DNA from: a virus
Virus record (IMG/VR): IMGVR_UViG_3300027852_000129
Location: 1 to 31,291 of that record
Strand: one strand, 5' to 3'
Length of the DNA: 31,291 nucleotides
The stretch's first letter is position 1. Each line of letters opens with the position of its first letter. The notes under the pieces were generated by a model that worked only from the letters and a program-made list of their open reading frames with translations, had not been told where the DNA came from and did no database searches. Shown here one piece after another: positions 20,233-28,906 of the stretch. The position numbers were made by a program, and so were the translations under genes.

Positions 20233-20768
20233 CGTTTTTCCACCTTGTCGATCATTAGATAAGACTTATATACGCAGCGGACTTGATGCTTGCAATCGTC
20301 CAAAGCGTAATGATAGATACCCTTCCGAGCAAGACTCTTGGTATTAAAACCTGCCGCATCATAGATTGTTCTAGTGTCACGGGTCTTATAGAACTGCCAC
20401 GGCGGTTTAACCCCAACAAACTTGCAAGTCGCTTCCCATAGAACAGTGTCAAAGTTCGCACCTTGGGACCAAACAAACTGCAGACGGTTTTCTTTCCAGA
20501 AATTATTGAAACCGTTAACAACGGTTTTCAGATCCATCTGGTTAGTTTCAAGGACTTCTTTTGCAGACTTGCCTTGCCTTTCCCACCATTTAATTGTGTT
20601 GGGATCTTTGAAAGCTCCGTAGTCTATTTGATCATCTTCAGTGATATTCTTGTAGAATTCTTTGCCCAAGGAAGGAGTTCTTGGATCAAATGCAACTGCT
20701 CCGATTGAGCGGATGACGCAGCCCGCGCCAGTGCCGAATGTTTCCAGGTCTAACATACAGTGTTTCAA
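20229..20768 (-). CDS. DEDD-type 3'-5' exonuclease (Rv2179c-like), 179 aa
   Basis: The N-terminus MKHCMLDLETFG carries the first motif, Asp7 and Glu9. The central SQGANFDTVLW supplies the second Asp (exo II), and YHYALDDCKHQVR the third motif with His and Asp. This matches the small Rv2179c-like (DUF5051) exonucleases of phages, which trim RNA or DNA 3' ends. It sits in the nucleotide operon next to dCMP deaminase. Confidence 0.8.
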   Translation of the reverse strand: MKHCMLDLETFGTGAGCVIRSIGAVAFDPRTPSLGKEFYKNITEDDQIDYGAFKDPNTIKWWERQGKSAKEVLETNQMDLKTVVNGFNNFWKENRLQFVWSQGANFDTVLWEATCKFVGVKPPWQFYKTRDTRTIYDAAGFNTKSLARKGIYHYALDDCKHQVRCVYKSYLMIDKVEKR

Positions 20769-20769
20769 G

Positions 20770-21069
20770 TTATGTTCCTTCTACATGTTGGTGGGAACCG
20801 TCTGAGGCAATTGCCCATTCACGTTTCCGATTGATGACAAGTTTCTCGGCAACCTCTTTCATGAGGTCGAAGCCGTTCTTTTCACAAATTTGGATCAGGA
20901 AGAAGGCCACGTCGGCACATTCTTCACCGATTGACTTCTTATCCATACCGTTGACAATGGTAGAAACCAGTTCTGCCATCTCTTTGTTTCCTCGAATGGC
21001 GATGTTGAGTTCAGAATTTATGCCGAACTCACCTTCTGCCCAATCCAGGACCTCTTTCTGCAAACTCAT
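20770..21069 (-). CDS. MazG-like (DUF550) nucleotide pyrophosphohydrolase, 99 aa
   Basis: All-alpha NTP pyrophosphohydrolase: GNKEMAELVS, then GEECADVAFFLIQICEKNGF (the metal-binding E-E-x-x-D) and KLVINRKREW, the tail typical of DUF550. Relatives cleave dATP or dGTP to the monophosphate. I start at the ATG at 21069 after GGGGAAAAGCT; the longer frame from 21123 has a basic, poorly supported lead. It lies between the polymerase and the exonuclease and is likely to adjust dNTP pools. Confidence 0.7.
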   Translation of the reverse strand: MSLQKEVLDWAEGEFGINSELNIAIRGNKEMAELVSTIVNGMDKKSIGEECADVAFFLIQICEKNGFDLMKEVAEKLVINRKREWAIASDGSHQHVEGT

Positions 21070-21132
21070 AGCTTTTCCCCTTTTGATTACTAATCCAGAT
21101 CTAACATGACGCGAGCGCCGCAAATTTTGGTA

Positions 21133-23190
21133 TTATTTTATTTCTCCCCAGCTAGGACCACATTCGGTATCGACTTTGAACGGCACAAGTGGCTTACACC
21201 GCTTAAGAACGCAGTCGCGCATAATATCACCAACCGCCACGGCTTCTGCGACTGAACCATAGCTACCGTCTGTTTCATCATGAACCTGCAATTGCAGGTA
21301 GGCATCTGTTTTATCGATTTCGACCAGAGCCAATTTTGTTTGGTCGGCTGATGAACCTTGAATTATCCTATTTAATGCTTTGTGAGTATAGTCATAAGAA
21401 CCGTCGTCACGCTGCTCAAAGTGCAAATGTCTATTAAATATTGTCTTTACAAATCCCCTTGCTTCAGCTCTAGCTGTAGCCGCTTTCGCCAATGCCCCGA
21501 CAAATGGTGCTTCCCGGTCAAACTTGTCGAGAATTTCTTGACCTTCTTCGCCAGCCATCTCCTTGTAATAACCTGTTCCAGCTTCCATTCGTGCAGCCAT
21601 CGCGTCTTGCTTGCTATCGTGGAACTCAATGCGACGTTTCCGACCCCATCCTGATATATGTGCCCAGCGAGTAGATTTACCGATGTCCACACAGAGTTTG
21701 GCTCCACCTTCTCCGTAACATAACCCAAGGTAGATCGCCTTGGAGAACCCTCGCTCTAACTTGAATTGCTTTGGTTTGTTCTTCATCCATTCGTCAACCG
21801 CTGCGTCACCGTTAACAATACGTGTCATCATTTCATGGTTATCTGTACTTGGATCGTCTCGGTAACGCTTGGCTGCTTCCTTGGCTTTTGGAAAGTCCAT
21901 CAGTGCTGCAAAGTGTGTCGTCCAACGAGGTTCCTGCTGAGAGTAGTCATTACAGCCCCAGATTGCGCCCTCTTCTGGAATGAAGATCTTTCTCCAGTCT
22001 CCTGCGATTATTGGATCTCGGTCAGGACTCGGCTGCTGTTGCAGGTTAGGGTCAATTGCTGATAATCTGCCGTACCTGACACCTTTCTGCACACCGCTTT
22101 CTGTCTCAGCTGCTATCTGTTTAAATGAACAATGGATTTTACCATTGACAGCATACTTATGGATGGAAGCGGCGAAGGTAGTTCTAATCTTATTGACTTT
22201 ACGAGCATGTAGAATTGCAGTAGGTACTGAATGTTCCTGACTTCCGAGCAAAGCCTTATCAATTTGTGGTGCTCCAGTAGATGTCTTATTTAGACGCATT
22301 CCGATCTCTTCGAGTGCTGGTGCTATCACCTTGGGTTTCCAGATATTATCTAGCCCAATGGAAACACCTGTCTCTCGTTTGACGAGATCAATAGCCTGTT
22401 GTTCTTCATCCATAGCCCATTTCTCAATGGACGCCAACTTTTCAAAATCAATTCGCACACCACGGCGACGCATTCTCACTAATACCGGAAGGACATCCGT
22501 TTCGAGATCCCATATTTCCTGAAGACCAGCTTTCCCGATCTTCTCTTCTTGTATCTTGAGAATTTCGAGTGGCGATGTGACATCTTGTTCCCCGTAGGCA
22601 CCAACGAACCTCGCAGGTAAGCGCCAGAGACCTTTCTTAGCGTCAAGTCCATGGGCTTTTGCAGCTTCCACCAAAAGGGTTTCATCTTTAGCTTCGACGC
22701 CACATCTCTCGCCGATATTCTTAAGTGAATAGGACCAGTGCAGTTCGTTGAGTAAGGGATCAGCGATCTGAATGTCTCTAAATTTTGCATCTCGATGCCA
22801 TTCAAACCCATCGTTGTATCCATAGTCGACATCATACGCGAGATTAGCACCGACATAGTCTCCGGTGAATGTCTTGATGTTAGACCGTAGGTAATTGAGG
22901 ACTCCCTCTTCATCCATGTTATCGCCGCCCTCATGACGAATGGGGAGGTAGTGTTTCGGACCTCCGTCAATAGCGAAGGCCCACCCAACTGTATACCCAT
23001 CTCGTAGCTGACCTGTCCCCAATCCATTTCCGATTGAAGGATCTCTGGTTTCAGCATCAATAGCGATGCGCTTTGCCCCAGCCCAAGAGGGAAGATCAGA
23101 GAGGGACGGTGGTCTCCAGTCTGTCTTTGGCATGAAGAATGACATCTGGAGAGCACCGCCTTTGTTTGGATCACTTTTAGTCCGCCTCAT
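21133..23190 (-). CDS. polA: Family A DNA polymerase with 3'-5' exonuclease, 685 aa
   Basis: Proofreading domain: Asp45 and Glu47 (IDAET), Asp120 (ANLAYD), Tyr199 and Asp203 (YGEQD), all intact. There is no 5' nuclease. Polymerase motifs: A at DYSQQEPR (415-422, catalytic Asp415), B at ERGFSKAIYLGLCYGEGG (479-496) and C at LQVHDE (634-639, catalytic Asp638). In motif B the position matching E. coli Phe762 is Leu488. Leu762-type polymerases are common in marine viruses. The ATG at 23190 overlaps the TGA of the cupin gene; a second ATG 45 bp in, preceded by AAGGCGG, is also possible. It is the replicative polymerase. Confidence 0.92.
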   Translation of the reverse strand: MRRTKSDPNKGGALQMSFFMPKTDWRPPSLSDLPSWAGAKRIAIDAETRDPSIGNGLGTGQLRDGYTVGWAFAIDGGPKHYLPIRHEGGDNMDEEGVLNYLRSNIKTFTGDYVGANLAYDVDYGYNDGFEWHRDAKFRDIQIADPLLNELHWSYSLKNIGERCGVEAKDETLLVEAAKAHGLDAKKGLWRLPARFVGAYGEQDVTSPLEILKIQEEKIGKAGLQEIWDLETDVLPVLVRMRRRGVRIDFEKLASIEKWAMDEEQQAIDLVKRETGVSIGLDNIWKPKVIAPALEEIGMRLNKTSTGAPQIDKALLGSQEHSVPTAILHARKVNKIRTTFAASIHKYAVNGKIHCSFKQIAAETESGVQKGVRYGRLSAIDPNLQQQPSPDRDPIIAGDWRKIFIPEEGAIWGCNDYSQQEPRWTTHFAALMDFPKAKEAAKRYRDDPSTDNHEMMTRIVNGDAAVDEWMKNKPKQFKLERGFSKAIYLGLCYGEGGAKLCVDIGKSTRWAHISGWGRKRRIEFHDSKQDAMAARMEAGTGYYKEMAGEEGQEILDKFDREAPFVGALAKAATARAEARGFVKTIFNRHLHFEQRDDGSYDYTHKALNRIIQGSSADQTKLALVEIDKTDAYLQLQVHDETDGSYGSVAEAVAVGDIMRDCVLKRCKPLVPFKVDTECGPSWGEIK

Positions 23191-23708
23191 TCCATCTCAC
23201 CACAGCCTCGCCCCGGATTGCCAGGATTGTATTTGTCAACGAAGTCAAACCACTTCACGAAACCCTTCGGACAATGAAAGCCCCACGTCCTCACCTTTGG
23301 GCCAGTAATGAACATGGTCCACGCATCACCATTCGGCAGTTCGAGACGGTGAGTGTACTTGTTGTTCCGCCACTTCCACTGACCTTTGCTGATGTGATGG
23401 ACACGCCACCAGCGATCGTCTTCGGCCAGCATCGCTGTCGTATCATAGTTGAAGTTATCGATAAGCTGGTGTTCAGTGATATCACCATCAAGGCAGAGCG
23501 ACAGGCTCCACCATGGATGATCATGTGGTGCGCGGTCGTCATCATCGTGCCGCATGTGGTGTAGATATATGTTGAACCAGTTGTTGCGAGGGATAACCCA
23601 CCATCGACGCATGTACGGATCTTCAGGGGTTGACCCGATGAGAAAGTCTGGTTCTCTGTTTGGAGTGATCAACCATTTGACGAATGTTGCAAGTGTTCTC
23701 ATCTTCAT
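23187..23708 (-). CDS. Cupin-like phage protein, 173 aa
   Basis: The pattern MRRWWVIPRNNWFNIYLHHM (about residues 33-52), APHDHPWWSLSL (about 60-71) and THRLELP...ITGPKVRTWGFHC (about 119-145) fits a double-stranded beta-helix (cupin) with a His-rich metal site. Phage proteins with 'HDHPW...W...G...W' patterns are known, but their role is unclear to me. It lies between the DUF3310 gene and DNA polymerase in the operon. The ATG at 23708 touches the TGA of the upstream gene. Confidence 0.65.
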   Translation of the reverse strand: MKMRTLATFVKWLITPNREPDFLIGSTPEDPYMRRWWVIPRNNWFNIYLHHMRHDDDDRAPHDHPWWSLSLCLDGDITEHQLIDNFNYDTTAMLAEDDRWWRVHHISKGQWKWRNNKYTHRLELPNGDAWTMFITGPKVRTWGFHCPKGFVKWFDFVDKYNPGNPGRGCGEME

Positions 23709-24304
23709 TAACCATCTCCTTGATAGCCGAATGGCTCCACCATTCCATCTCTATCGACCAAATCCGCCGCATAGTCATGCGCCTCGGGGTTGTTGCTGCC
23801 AATAACCGCGCCAAATGTGGCCAAGCCGGACCCCTGCGCTGCGCCTGTGGCCTTTGTAGGGGTTGCGGGTGGTACTGGCCAGCCTTTAACCTCACCGGCC
23901 TCTACGGACGTAATAAACGCTCGCAGCCTGTCAATGATACCGGACAAATCAATATCATTTTTCCAGTTGCAGATACCCATGGTGAGTTCTATCTCAGGCA
24001 TGGTGAAATGTTCGTTCGCATGGAGGAAGCGGTTAAGGCATATAAGTCCTTCTTGCTGGTTGGTTGGAGTGCTGCGGAAGAATGAACGGTTGGTGTAGAC
24101 ACCAGTTAGAAACCCTTCCTTAGCCTTCATCAGATAGTGAACTGACTTCTCCAAATCCTGGAGACCAGCCTTGTCTCGCCATCGTGAGATGTACTTGGTT
24201 GAGCATCCCTCGAGATAACCGAGTTGTGTGTCTGACACTAAGTCCCAATGCTGATAGTCTTTGCGGTAGTGATCGCCGCCGACCTGCATATCATTTGCTT
24301 TCAT
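23708..24304 (-). CDS. DUF3310-containing protein, 198 aa
   Basis: The N-terminus MQVGGDHYRKDYQHWDLV and the later 'YLEGCSTKYISRWRDKAGLQ' / 'DLEKSVHYL' (about residues 26-57) are diagnostic of DUF3310, a small phage domain of unknown function. A second half (about 90-198) adds an uncharacterised acidic region and a Pro/Ala-rich linker (VPPATPTKATGAAQG). The start at 24304 overlaps the upstream TGA (ATGA) and TTGGAGACAAAG precedes it. Confidence 0.75.
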   Translation of the reverse strand: MKANDMQVGGDHYRKDYQHWDLVSDTQLGYLEGCSTKYISRWRDKAGLQDLEKSVHYLMKAKEGFLTGVYTNRSFFRSTPTNQQEGLICLNRFLHANEHFTMPEIELTMGICNWKNDIDLSGIIDRLRAFITSVEAGEVKGWPVPPATPTKATGAAQGSGLATFGAVIGSNNPEAHDYAADLVDRDGMVEPFGYQGDG

Positions 24305-24861
24305 GTCTTTGTCTCCAAGTCTGGCATCATCGACCATGTGTCGTCTTTCACCCGCCAGAACAAATTCAATATTATACTGTCGTACTGATGAGCGTTCTTC
24401 TTGACATAGTTTTCGATGCGACGTTCCATTGTAGTCAGGTTCTGGTTGCCAAGCTGGATCTGATCTTTGCAGAACATATACAACTCCGTGATATCGAGAC
24501 CGTGGAGGATCTTCGCTTCCTCTTGGGTCAACAACGACATAGAGTCATCACCGAAGATCTCAGAGTTGATGTCGTGTTCCATCTGAGTGAGGTTATTCTT
24601 GTCAATAACCCCGTACCACTTGGTCGGAGATGGGATATCACCAGTCAGACGTTCAGGAATATCGTGTTCAATGATAGCCCAAATGAGGTTCCGACTGGCC
24701 TCTGGAAAAAGGATCCGAAGCATAGCCAGCATGTTGAAAGTATGCTGACCGACGGGATACTCACCGAGGATCTTCAAGCTATGGCAACGGCTGACTTCGG
24801 CAGCTTCACGACAAAACTTAATCTTGTCGACAACTGAATTAGTTTCATATACCCTGCTCAT
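24301..24861 (-). CDS. HD-domain phosphohydrolase (YfbR-like), 186 aa
   Basis: Metal-dependent phosphohydrolase. The HD pattern is complete: His27 (RCHS), His40 (VGQH), His66-Asp67 (IIEHD), Glu70 and GDIPSPTK (74-81). This matches YfbR-like deoxynucleotidases, which release dNMP phosphate, and the related dATP triphosphohydrolases. Substrate cannot be told from sequence. I start at 24861, where ATG overlaps the TGA of the thymidylate-synthase gene (ATGA). It probably removes unwanted nucleotides for DNA modification or salvage. Confidence 0.75.
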   Translation of the reverse strand: MSRVYETNSVVDKIKFCREAAEVSRCHSLKILGEYPVGQHTFNMLAMLRILFPEASRNLIWAIIEHDIPERLTGDIPSPTKWYGVIDKNNLTQMEHDINSEIFGDDSMSLLTQEEAKILHGLDITELYMFCKDQIQLGNQNLTTMERRIENYVKKNAHQYDSIILNLFWRVKDDTWSMMPDLETKT

Positions 24862-25865
24862 GCTCGGCGCTCCAGCCATTCAACACAGGCTTTACGCCAG
24901 TCTGTCGCAGCGATGCGCTCGGCACTGTCGATAGCGTTGGCGACACGATCTGGATTACCTTTGTCCTTCCAGATTCTCCATGTCAGTAACATAGGGACCG
25001 CAACCTTTTTGAAGAATGGATCTGTAAAGCCGATAGCTGGACCTTCCGACATAAACATATCAAGTTCACTGAACCACGTAGAGATTGGGGTGTTGACGAT
25101 TGGATAGGGTTTCACCCTTCCTAGTTCGTAGTCGGTGAACCCTGCTGACTTTTCCATCAACGGCATTACTTTCTCGAGTGTATCGATATAAGCGTGGAAA
25201 TTTGTACTAATCTGCCAGTAGTTGCCGACAGGGATGCCGATCCAGGAAGCCATAACTTCTTGCAGGAATGACATATGAACAGCGTTCGCACCGTAAGCAC
25301 CCCAGACCATATCATTACTCCGATTGAACACAGTCATATCAAGATGGCCGTTAGGGTTCACACGAAATGTAATAATCAGGTTACAGGGAAAGTCCTTGCC
25401 TTCCAAGCCTAGATCATCTGGTGCCGACCACATCTGGAGAACCGTGCGCCGATCATCTGGATTATTCTTGAGCAGGTTGGCAATAGTAGCAAGTTGATCA
25501 ATGGCATGAGTGCCGATGTTGCTGGTCTCAGAGAAGTGGTTCCGCCAACGATAACCATAGGCACCATGGAAGGTAACTCCGTCATCTGAATAGTTATTGA
25601 TATTTGAAGAGAACTGACTAATCCATTCTACATCATTATGACCAGCCATCATCCAGAGACATTCCATAAAGTGGAAGAATGGATTGCAGTCACGTTCAGG
25701 AAGGAACATGACTCTTTCTGTTGGTTCGCTGTATCTGGTTGTCATTGGCATAGGCATGACTTTTACAGGACCATTACGACTATCTCGCTGAACCCCTTCC
25801 GAGACTATGCGATTGACGCCCAAGAGGAGAGCTTCCTCTACGTTTCTCACTGACAAATAATGCAT
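24858..25865 (-). CDS. Thymidylate synthase / dUMP hydroxymethylase homologue, 335 aa
   Basis: Thymidylate-synthase fold. Arg pair DDRRTVLQMW (137-146), catalytic Cys161 in FPCNLI, and RSNDMVWGAYGAN (182-194). Asn194 matches the Asn that recognises uracil; dCMP hydroxymethylases carry Asp there, so dUMP is the likely substrate. The usual 'LGLPFN' is replaced by 'WGAYGAN', so this is a diverged clade. It could make dTMP or 5-hydroxymethyl-dUMP, the first step of thymidine hypermodification. The glycosyltransferase and hypermodification-type genes next to it favour the latter. The ATG at 25865 abuts the upstream TAA. Confidence 0.75.
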   Translation of the reverse strand: MHYLSVRNVEEALLLGVNRIVSEGVQRDSRNGPVKVMPMPMTTRYSEPTERVMFLPERDCNPFFHFMECLWMMAGHNDVEWISQFSSNINNYSDDGVTFHGAYGYRWRNHFSETSNIGTHAIDQLATIANLLKNNPDDRRTVLQMWSAPDDLGLEGKDFPCNLIITFRVNPNGHLDMTVFNRSNDMVWGAYGANAVHMSFLQEVMASWIGIPVGNYWQISTNFHAYIDTLEKVMPLMEKSAGFTDYELGRVKPYPIVNTPISTWFSELDMFMSEGPAIGFTDPFFKKVAVPMLLTWRIWKDKGNPDRVANAIDSAERIAATDWRKACVEWLERRA

Positions 25866-27137
25866 TTACAGTAGTACTCCAAAATGGTCGAATAATTTAT
25901 CTTCGACTTTTGATTTCATTGCGTCGGTGGCAGTTCCTTGGATACCCTCGACATCTATCTCACCGTGCGCCAAATCAATGACACGCTGCGCTATAGTCTT
26001 TCGGTCAAACATTGGTAAAATTTCACGGTTCGCATCAATCATGCGATCCGCTGTCTTTTCAGAAATACCGCTGGCATAATGAAGGAGATCAGCATACTCC
26101 TGAGCATCTGCATTCTCTGGAATGGCTATATAATGTTCACCAGCTTGAAACAGTTCTGAACCCATCCCTTTCTGTCTGGCTAAGACACAACAGCCGCGCA
26201 TCATCGCATCCACGGCTACACGGTTAAAATGACCACCAACTTTGGAATAGTTGTTGGACCATGACGGATCGACCAAGACACGGGCTTCGTTGAGATAGTT
26301 ATCAACTTGTTCCTTGTTCCAATAATCATGGTGTGTCATACCGTTGTCCAGGGCGGCGTCCCAGAACTTTGTCCCATCAGCGTGGAAGTAGGCGTCCTTG
26401 CACTTATCCTCACTAGTCATGTAGCGGTATTCAATGCCCAAGCCAGCAACCTCGCGTAACTCGTCGGCTCCACGGGGTTCCATATAGTGAACCGCTTCCA
26501 CCAACTCATGGACATGCTTCCACGCCTTGAAGGTCTGCATGTTTACAAATCCAGGAGATTTCTGTTCCCACTTAGTGTATTGACGTATAGGGTCCTTCTG
26601 TGGGTTGACAACCATTGCACGAGGGACGTCGGCAAATGCAGCACCGTTGAGGGCGCAGGGATGCACACAAGCTAGACCATCTAGGTGTTCTTGAATTGCC
26701 AGTATGTGGCCTGCTCCCTTTACGGCGTTACCGTCATGGATAAAGGCAATCTGCTTAATGCGATCTGGAAGGTCATATAAATCTGGCCAGTTATCATTAC
26801 CTAGATTATCTTTATTCTTACTCGGAACAGGCATTGTCCATATAATCAGATCGTACTGTTCCAGGATTCGCTTCGCCCCGTTTAAAGCGGCACTACCACG
26901 ATAAGGAATGCGATCCCTCCGATCAAAGTTCCAGCCTTTGCCTTGATTATGGGGAATACCACTAGGACCGATAGTCCAATCTGCGGTTTTGCGTTGAGCT
27001 GGTGCATTGAATGACCATACCAGTTCTTTAAGCTGAACATTGTGTCCGATATCTTGTAGACCACCGATTAGCTGTTCTGTGTGGTCTATAATTCCACCGA
27101 GGTCCATGCATTTATGAAGGGCGATTAGTATCTTCAT
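25866..27137 (-). CDS. GT-B-fold glycosyltransferase, 423 aa
   Basis: The N-terminus MKILIALHKCMDLGGIIDHT is a Rossmann-type acceptor domain with the Gly-rich loop. The second domain has the family pattern: ARVLVDPSWSNNYSKVGGHF and VAVDAMMRGCCVLAR (about residues 295-330), equivalent to 'P-S-x-x-E-x-x-G-x-x-x-x-E-A-M-A-x-G-x-P-V' of GT4-type enzymes. It would transfer a sugar from a nucleotide sugar. Its place directly upstream of the thymidylate-synthase homologue suggests DNA base glycosylation rather than a surface polysaccharide. It is first in the nucleotide operon from 27166-27206. TTGGAGATGACCCA precedes its ATG. Confidence 0.7.
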   Translation of the reverse strand: MKILIALHKCMDLGGIIDHTEQLIGGLQDIGHNVQLKELVWSFNAPAQRKTADWTIGPSGIPHNQGKGWNFDRRDRIPYRGSAALNGAKRILEQYDLIIWTMPVPSKNKDNLGNDNWPDLYDLPDRIKQIAFIHDGNAVKGAGHILAIQEHLDGLACVHPCALNGAAFADVPRAMVVNPQKDPIRQYTKWEQKSPGFVNMQTFKAWKHVHELVEAVHYMEPRGADELREVAGLGIEYRYMTSEDKCKDAYFHADGTKFWDAALDNGMTHHDYWNKEQVDNYLNEARVLVDPSWSNNYSKVGGHFNRVAVDAMMRGCCVLARQKGMGSELFQAGEHYIAIPENADAQEYADLLHYASGISEKTADRMIDANREILPMFDRKTIAQRVIDLAHGEIDVEGIQGTATDAMKSKVEDKLFDHFGVLL

Positions 27138-27165
27138 TGGGTCATCTCCAATAGGTTATTAGCTA

Positions 27166-27206
27166 ACCATAGTAACGGAGGGCGCAAAAGACAAGTGCTA
27201 TTTGTC
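27166..27206 (-). promoter_or_regulatory. Promoter with palindromic operator, copy 12
   Basis: GACAAGTGCTATTTGTC at 27190-27206 is a good palindrome. The -35 box is TTGTCT, spacer 17 bp, -10 box TATGGT (27166-27171). It drives about nine genes from the glycosyltransferase to dCMP deaminase. Confidence 0.75.
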
Positions 27207-27219
27207 ACCCTCCTCTAGA

Positions 27220-28131
27220 TTACTTCGGCGCTTTGTAGCGAGACCGTGGTCTTCCTTGACCCAAGCGAACCCGTTCATACTTATCGAACTCACAAAGTTG
27301 GAACTGGATATCATGAGGGGCAAGACTATCCCACTCATCAGGTAGGAACAGATCTTGTTGTACCATTAGATCATCGATAATATTACCGGCATCTTCTTCC
27401 TTTAGCGGCTTGGCTTCGTCGTCACCGCTGACCCGTGCTGCACCACGTCGCGCTCCTGGACCAATGGGTGTCCAGCTATCCCAGTCCATCGGAAAGCTAA
27501 AAATTCCATCCTTAGGATGATTAATCCAATTATCCCAGAAGGAAGTGTAGGTAGTATCCAGCAAGATTTCCTTAGTCATGAAACCAGACCCTCCGAAACC
27601 TTGGATCTTCCTCATCTCAGTAGCGACATCTTCCCACGATTCGGTTGCGATAGTCAGATCACGCAAGTCCTCAGCTTGTTTCTGTAGAGCCTTGAGGAAG
27701 TATTCCACGACAACTTCCTGTTTAGGAGCAGATATTCCTTGGTTCGTAATAACATAGGCTCCCGTAAAGACGCGCTCCTTGTTAGCCAGTCGGTCCTCGG
27801 CAACTTCTTTCACATGTTCCCAATGATTATTGTCCATATCTTCAAAATGAGTCCAACCAATAGCCTCTGCGAATTCGTATGTCCCAAAGTAGCGGAAGGT
27901 AGCTGCATTCATCAGGATTGTTTTCTTGTCCGCATGGAAGTTCGGAGTATAGAACAACCCACGGAGAACACGACTTGTCCGATCGTGATGACGGTGAACG
28001 TTGGTGAATTTATAGTCCCTGAGGATCTGATCTTTAGTCCAAGGATATGGCAAATCCGCCTCCTTTCGGAGACGGATCTGTTCACGTTCCTCAACAAAGC
28101 TGAAGAACGCATTGGCTCTTGACAGAACCAT
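27220..28131 (-). CDS. Putative DNA base hypermodification protein, 303 aa
   Basis: The N-terminus reads FVEEREQIRLRKEADLPYPW then TKDQILRDYKFTNVHRHHDR (about residues 12-51). This 'R-x-x-I-x-x-x-R ... PWT-x-D-x-I-L-x-x-Y-x-F-T-N-V-x-R-x-x-D-R' pattern is the signature, as I recall it, of the helical family that includes alpha-glutamyl/putrescinyl-thymine pyrophosphorylases and the helical domain of 5-hmdU DNA kinases. A later PIGPGARRGAAR (about 222-233) fits its helix-hairpin-helix-like part. These enzymes build hypermodified thymines on DNA. There is no P-loop kinase domain. Its ATG follows the upstream stop (TAATG). Confidence 0.65.
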   Translation of the reverse strand: MVLSRANAFFSFVEEREQIRLRKEADLPYPWTKDQILRDYKFTNVHRHHDRTSRVLRGLFYTPNFHADKKTILMNAATFRYFGTYEFAEAIGWTHFEDMDNNHWEHVKEVAEDRLANKERVFTGAYVITNQGISAPKQEVVVEYFLKALQKQAEDLRDLTIATESWEDVATEMRKIQGFGGSGFMTKEILLDTTYTSFWDNWINHPKDGIFSFPMDWDSWTPIGPGARRGAARVSGDDEAKPLKEEDAGNIIDDLMVQQDLFLPDEWDSLAPHDIQFQLCEFDKYERVRLGQGRPRSRYKAPK

Positions 28132-28853
28132 TACTCGGCAGCGGCTTTCGCAGCAGCTTTGTCGGCAGCGGCCTTCTCTTTGGCGGCTTTAGCTTCGGCA
28201 CGTTCTTTTGCCTTGGCTTCCTTCGCAGCTTCACGCTCGGCTTTCTTAGCAGCAGCAGCTTCTTCACGCTCAGCTTTCGCCTTGGCGCGTTCTTCAGCTT
28301 TCTGCACTTTTGCTGCCTCTGGGTCTGTGAGACCATGCTTCTTGTACCAAGCAGCCTTGCGAGTAACGTACTCATCAGGAGTTGGTTCAGTGATAGTCAT
28401 GATGCCTTGGTTAGTCCAGAAATAAGCGTCCCACGGCTCAGTACCTTCTGTCTCGATGATGTCAACAATCGTCATGCCGTCTTTGTAGTTCGGCCAGCGA
28501 TGGGCGCGGCCCTGAGTACCGTCGTGCTCACCAGTTTTCTTAATAGTCGAGAACATCTTCGCATTTGGACGCTTGACTGTTTTTGCTTCCGCTGATTTGG
28601 CCAGACCGCGCTCTTTAGGTGGAGCCTTCGGCTTCTTGGCTTTGGCTTCCTTCGCAGGTACTTCTGCCGCCTTAGCATGGCGTTGCAACGCTTTCCAGGT
28701 CTGAGTAGCACCAGCGGCCTGATCTTTGAACCCATTGACTTCCGCAACTTTGAGGCTAACTGCCACTTCGTTACGCAGAGACAGAAGATCGTCCACGGAC
28801 ATTTTGGCCAACCCGGCCTCGTTATATTCAGTGTCATTGAAGGTAATATTCAT
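28131..28853 (-). CDS. Protein with Lys/Ala-rich C-terminal tail, 240 aa
   Basis: The start at 28853 (ATG, after GGAGTAAGTG) is preferred to the GTG three bases upstream. The product has a short acidic N-terminal domain (MNITFNDTEYNEAGLAKMSV), a Lys/Ala-rich linker, a central folded part (about residues 100-180; RWPNYKDGMTIVDIIETEG, TPDEYVTRKAAWYKKHGL), and a C-terminal run of about 60 residues of Ala, Lys, Glu and Arg only (AEREEAAAAKKAERE type), a long charged helix. Such tails occur in histone-like and DNA-condensing proteins. I do not recognise the core. It is co-transcribed with the hypermodification-type gene. Confidence 0.6.
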   Translation of the reverse strand: MNITFNDTEYNEAGLAKMSVDDLLSLRNEVAVSLKVAEVNGFKDQAAGATQTWKALQRHAKAAEVPAKEAKAKKPKAPPKERGLAKSAEAKTVKRPNAKMFSTIKKTGEHDGTQGRAHRWPNYKDGMTIVDIIETEGTEPWDAYFWTNQGIMTITEPTPDEYVTRKAAWYKKHGLTDPEAAKVQKAEERAKAKAEREEAAAAKKAEREAAKEAKAKERAEAKAAKEKAAADKAAAKAAAE

Positions 28854-28906
28854 CACTTACTCCGTTTCTGTGATATTCAGTATCGCCTCGGATTAAGGCA
28901 TATTTG

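Noticed and set aside
22479-23174. 231-aa leftward ORF inside the polymerase gene
   Set aside because: It runs in another frame of the polymerase, has no ribosome site and low-complexity composition without family features.
28119-28595. Rightward Phe/Ser/Leu-rich ORF that looks membrane-like
   Set aside because: It is the reverse complement of the Lys/Ala-rich tail; the apparent hydrophobicity is an artefact of that composition.
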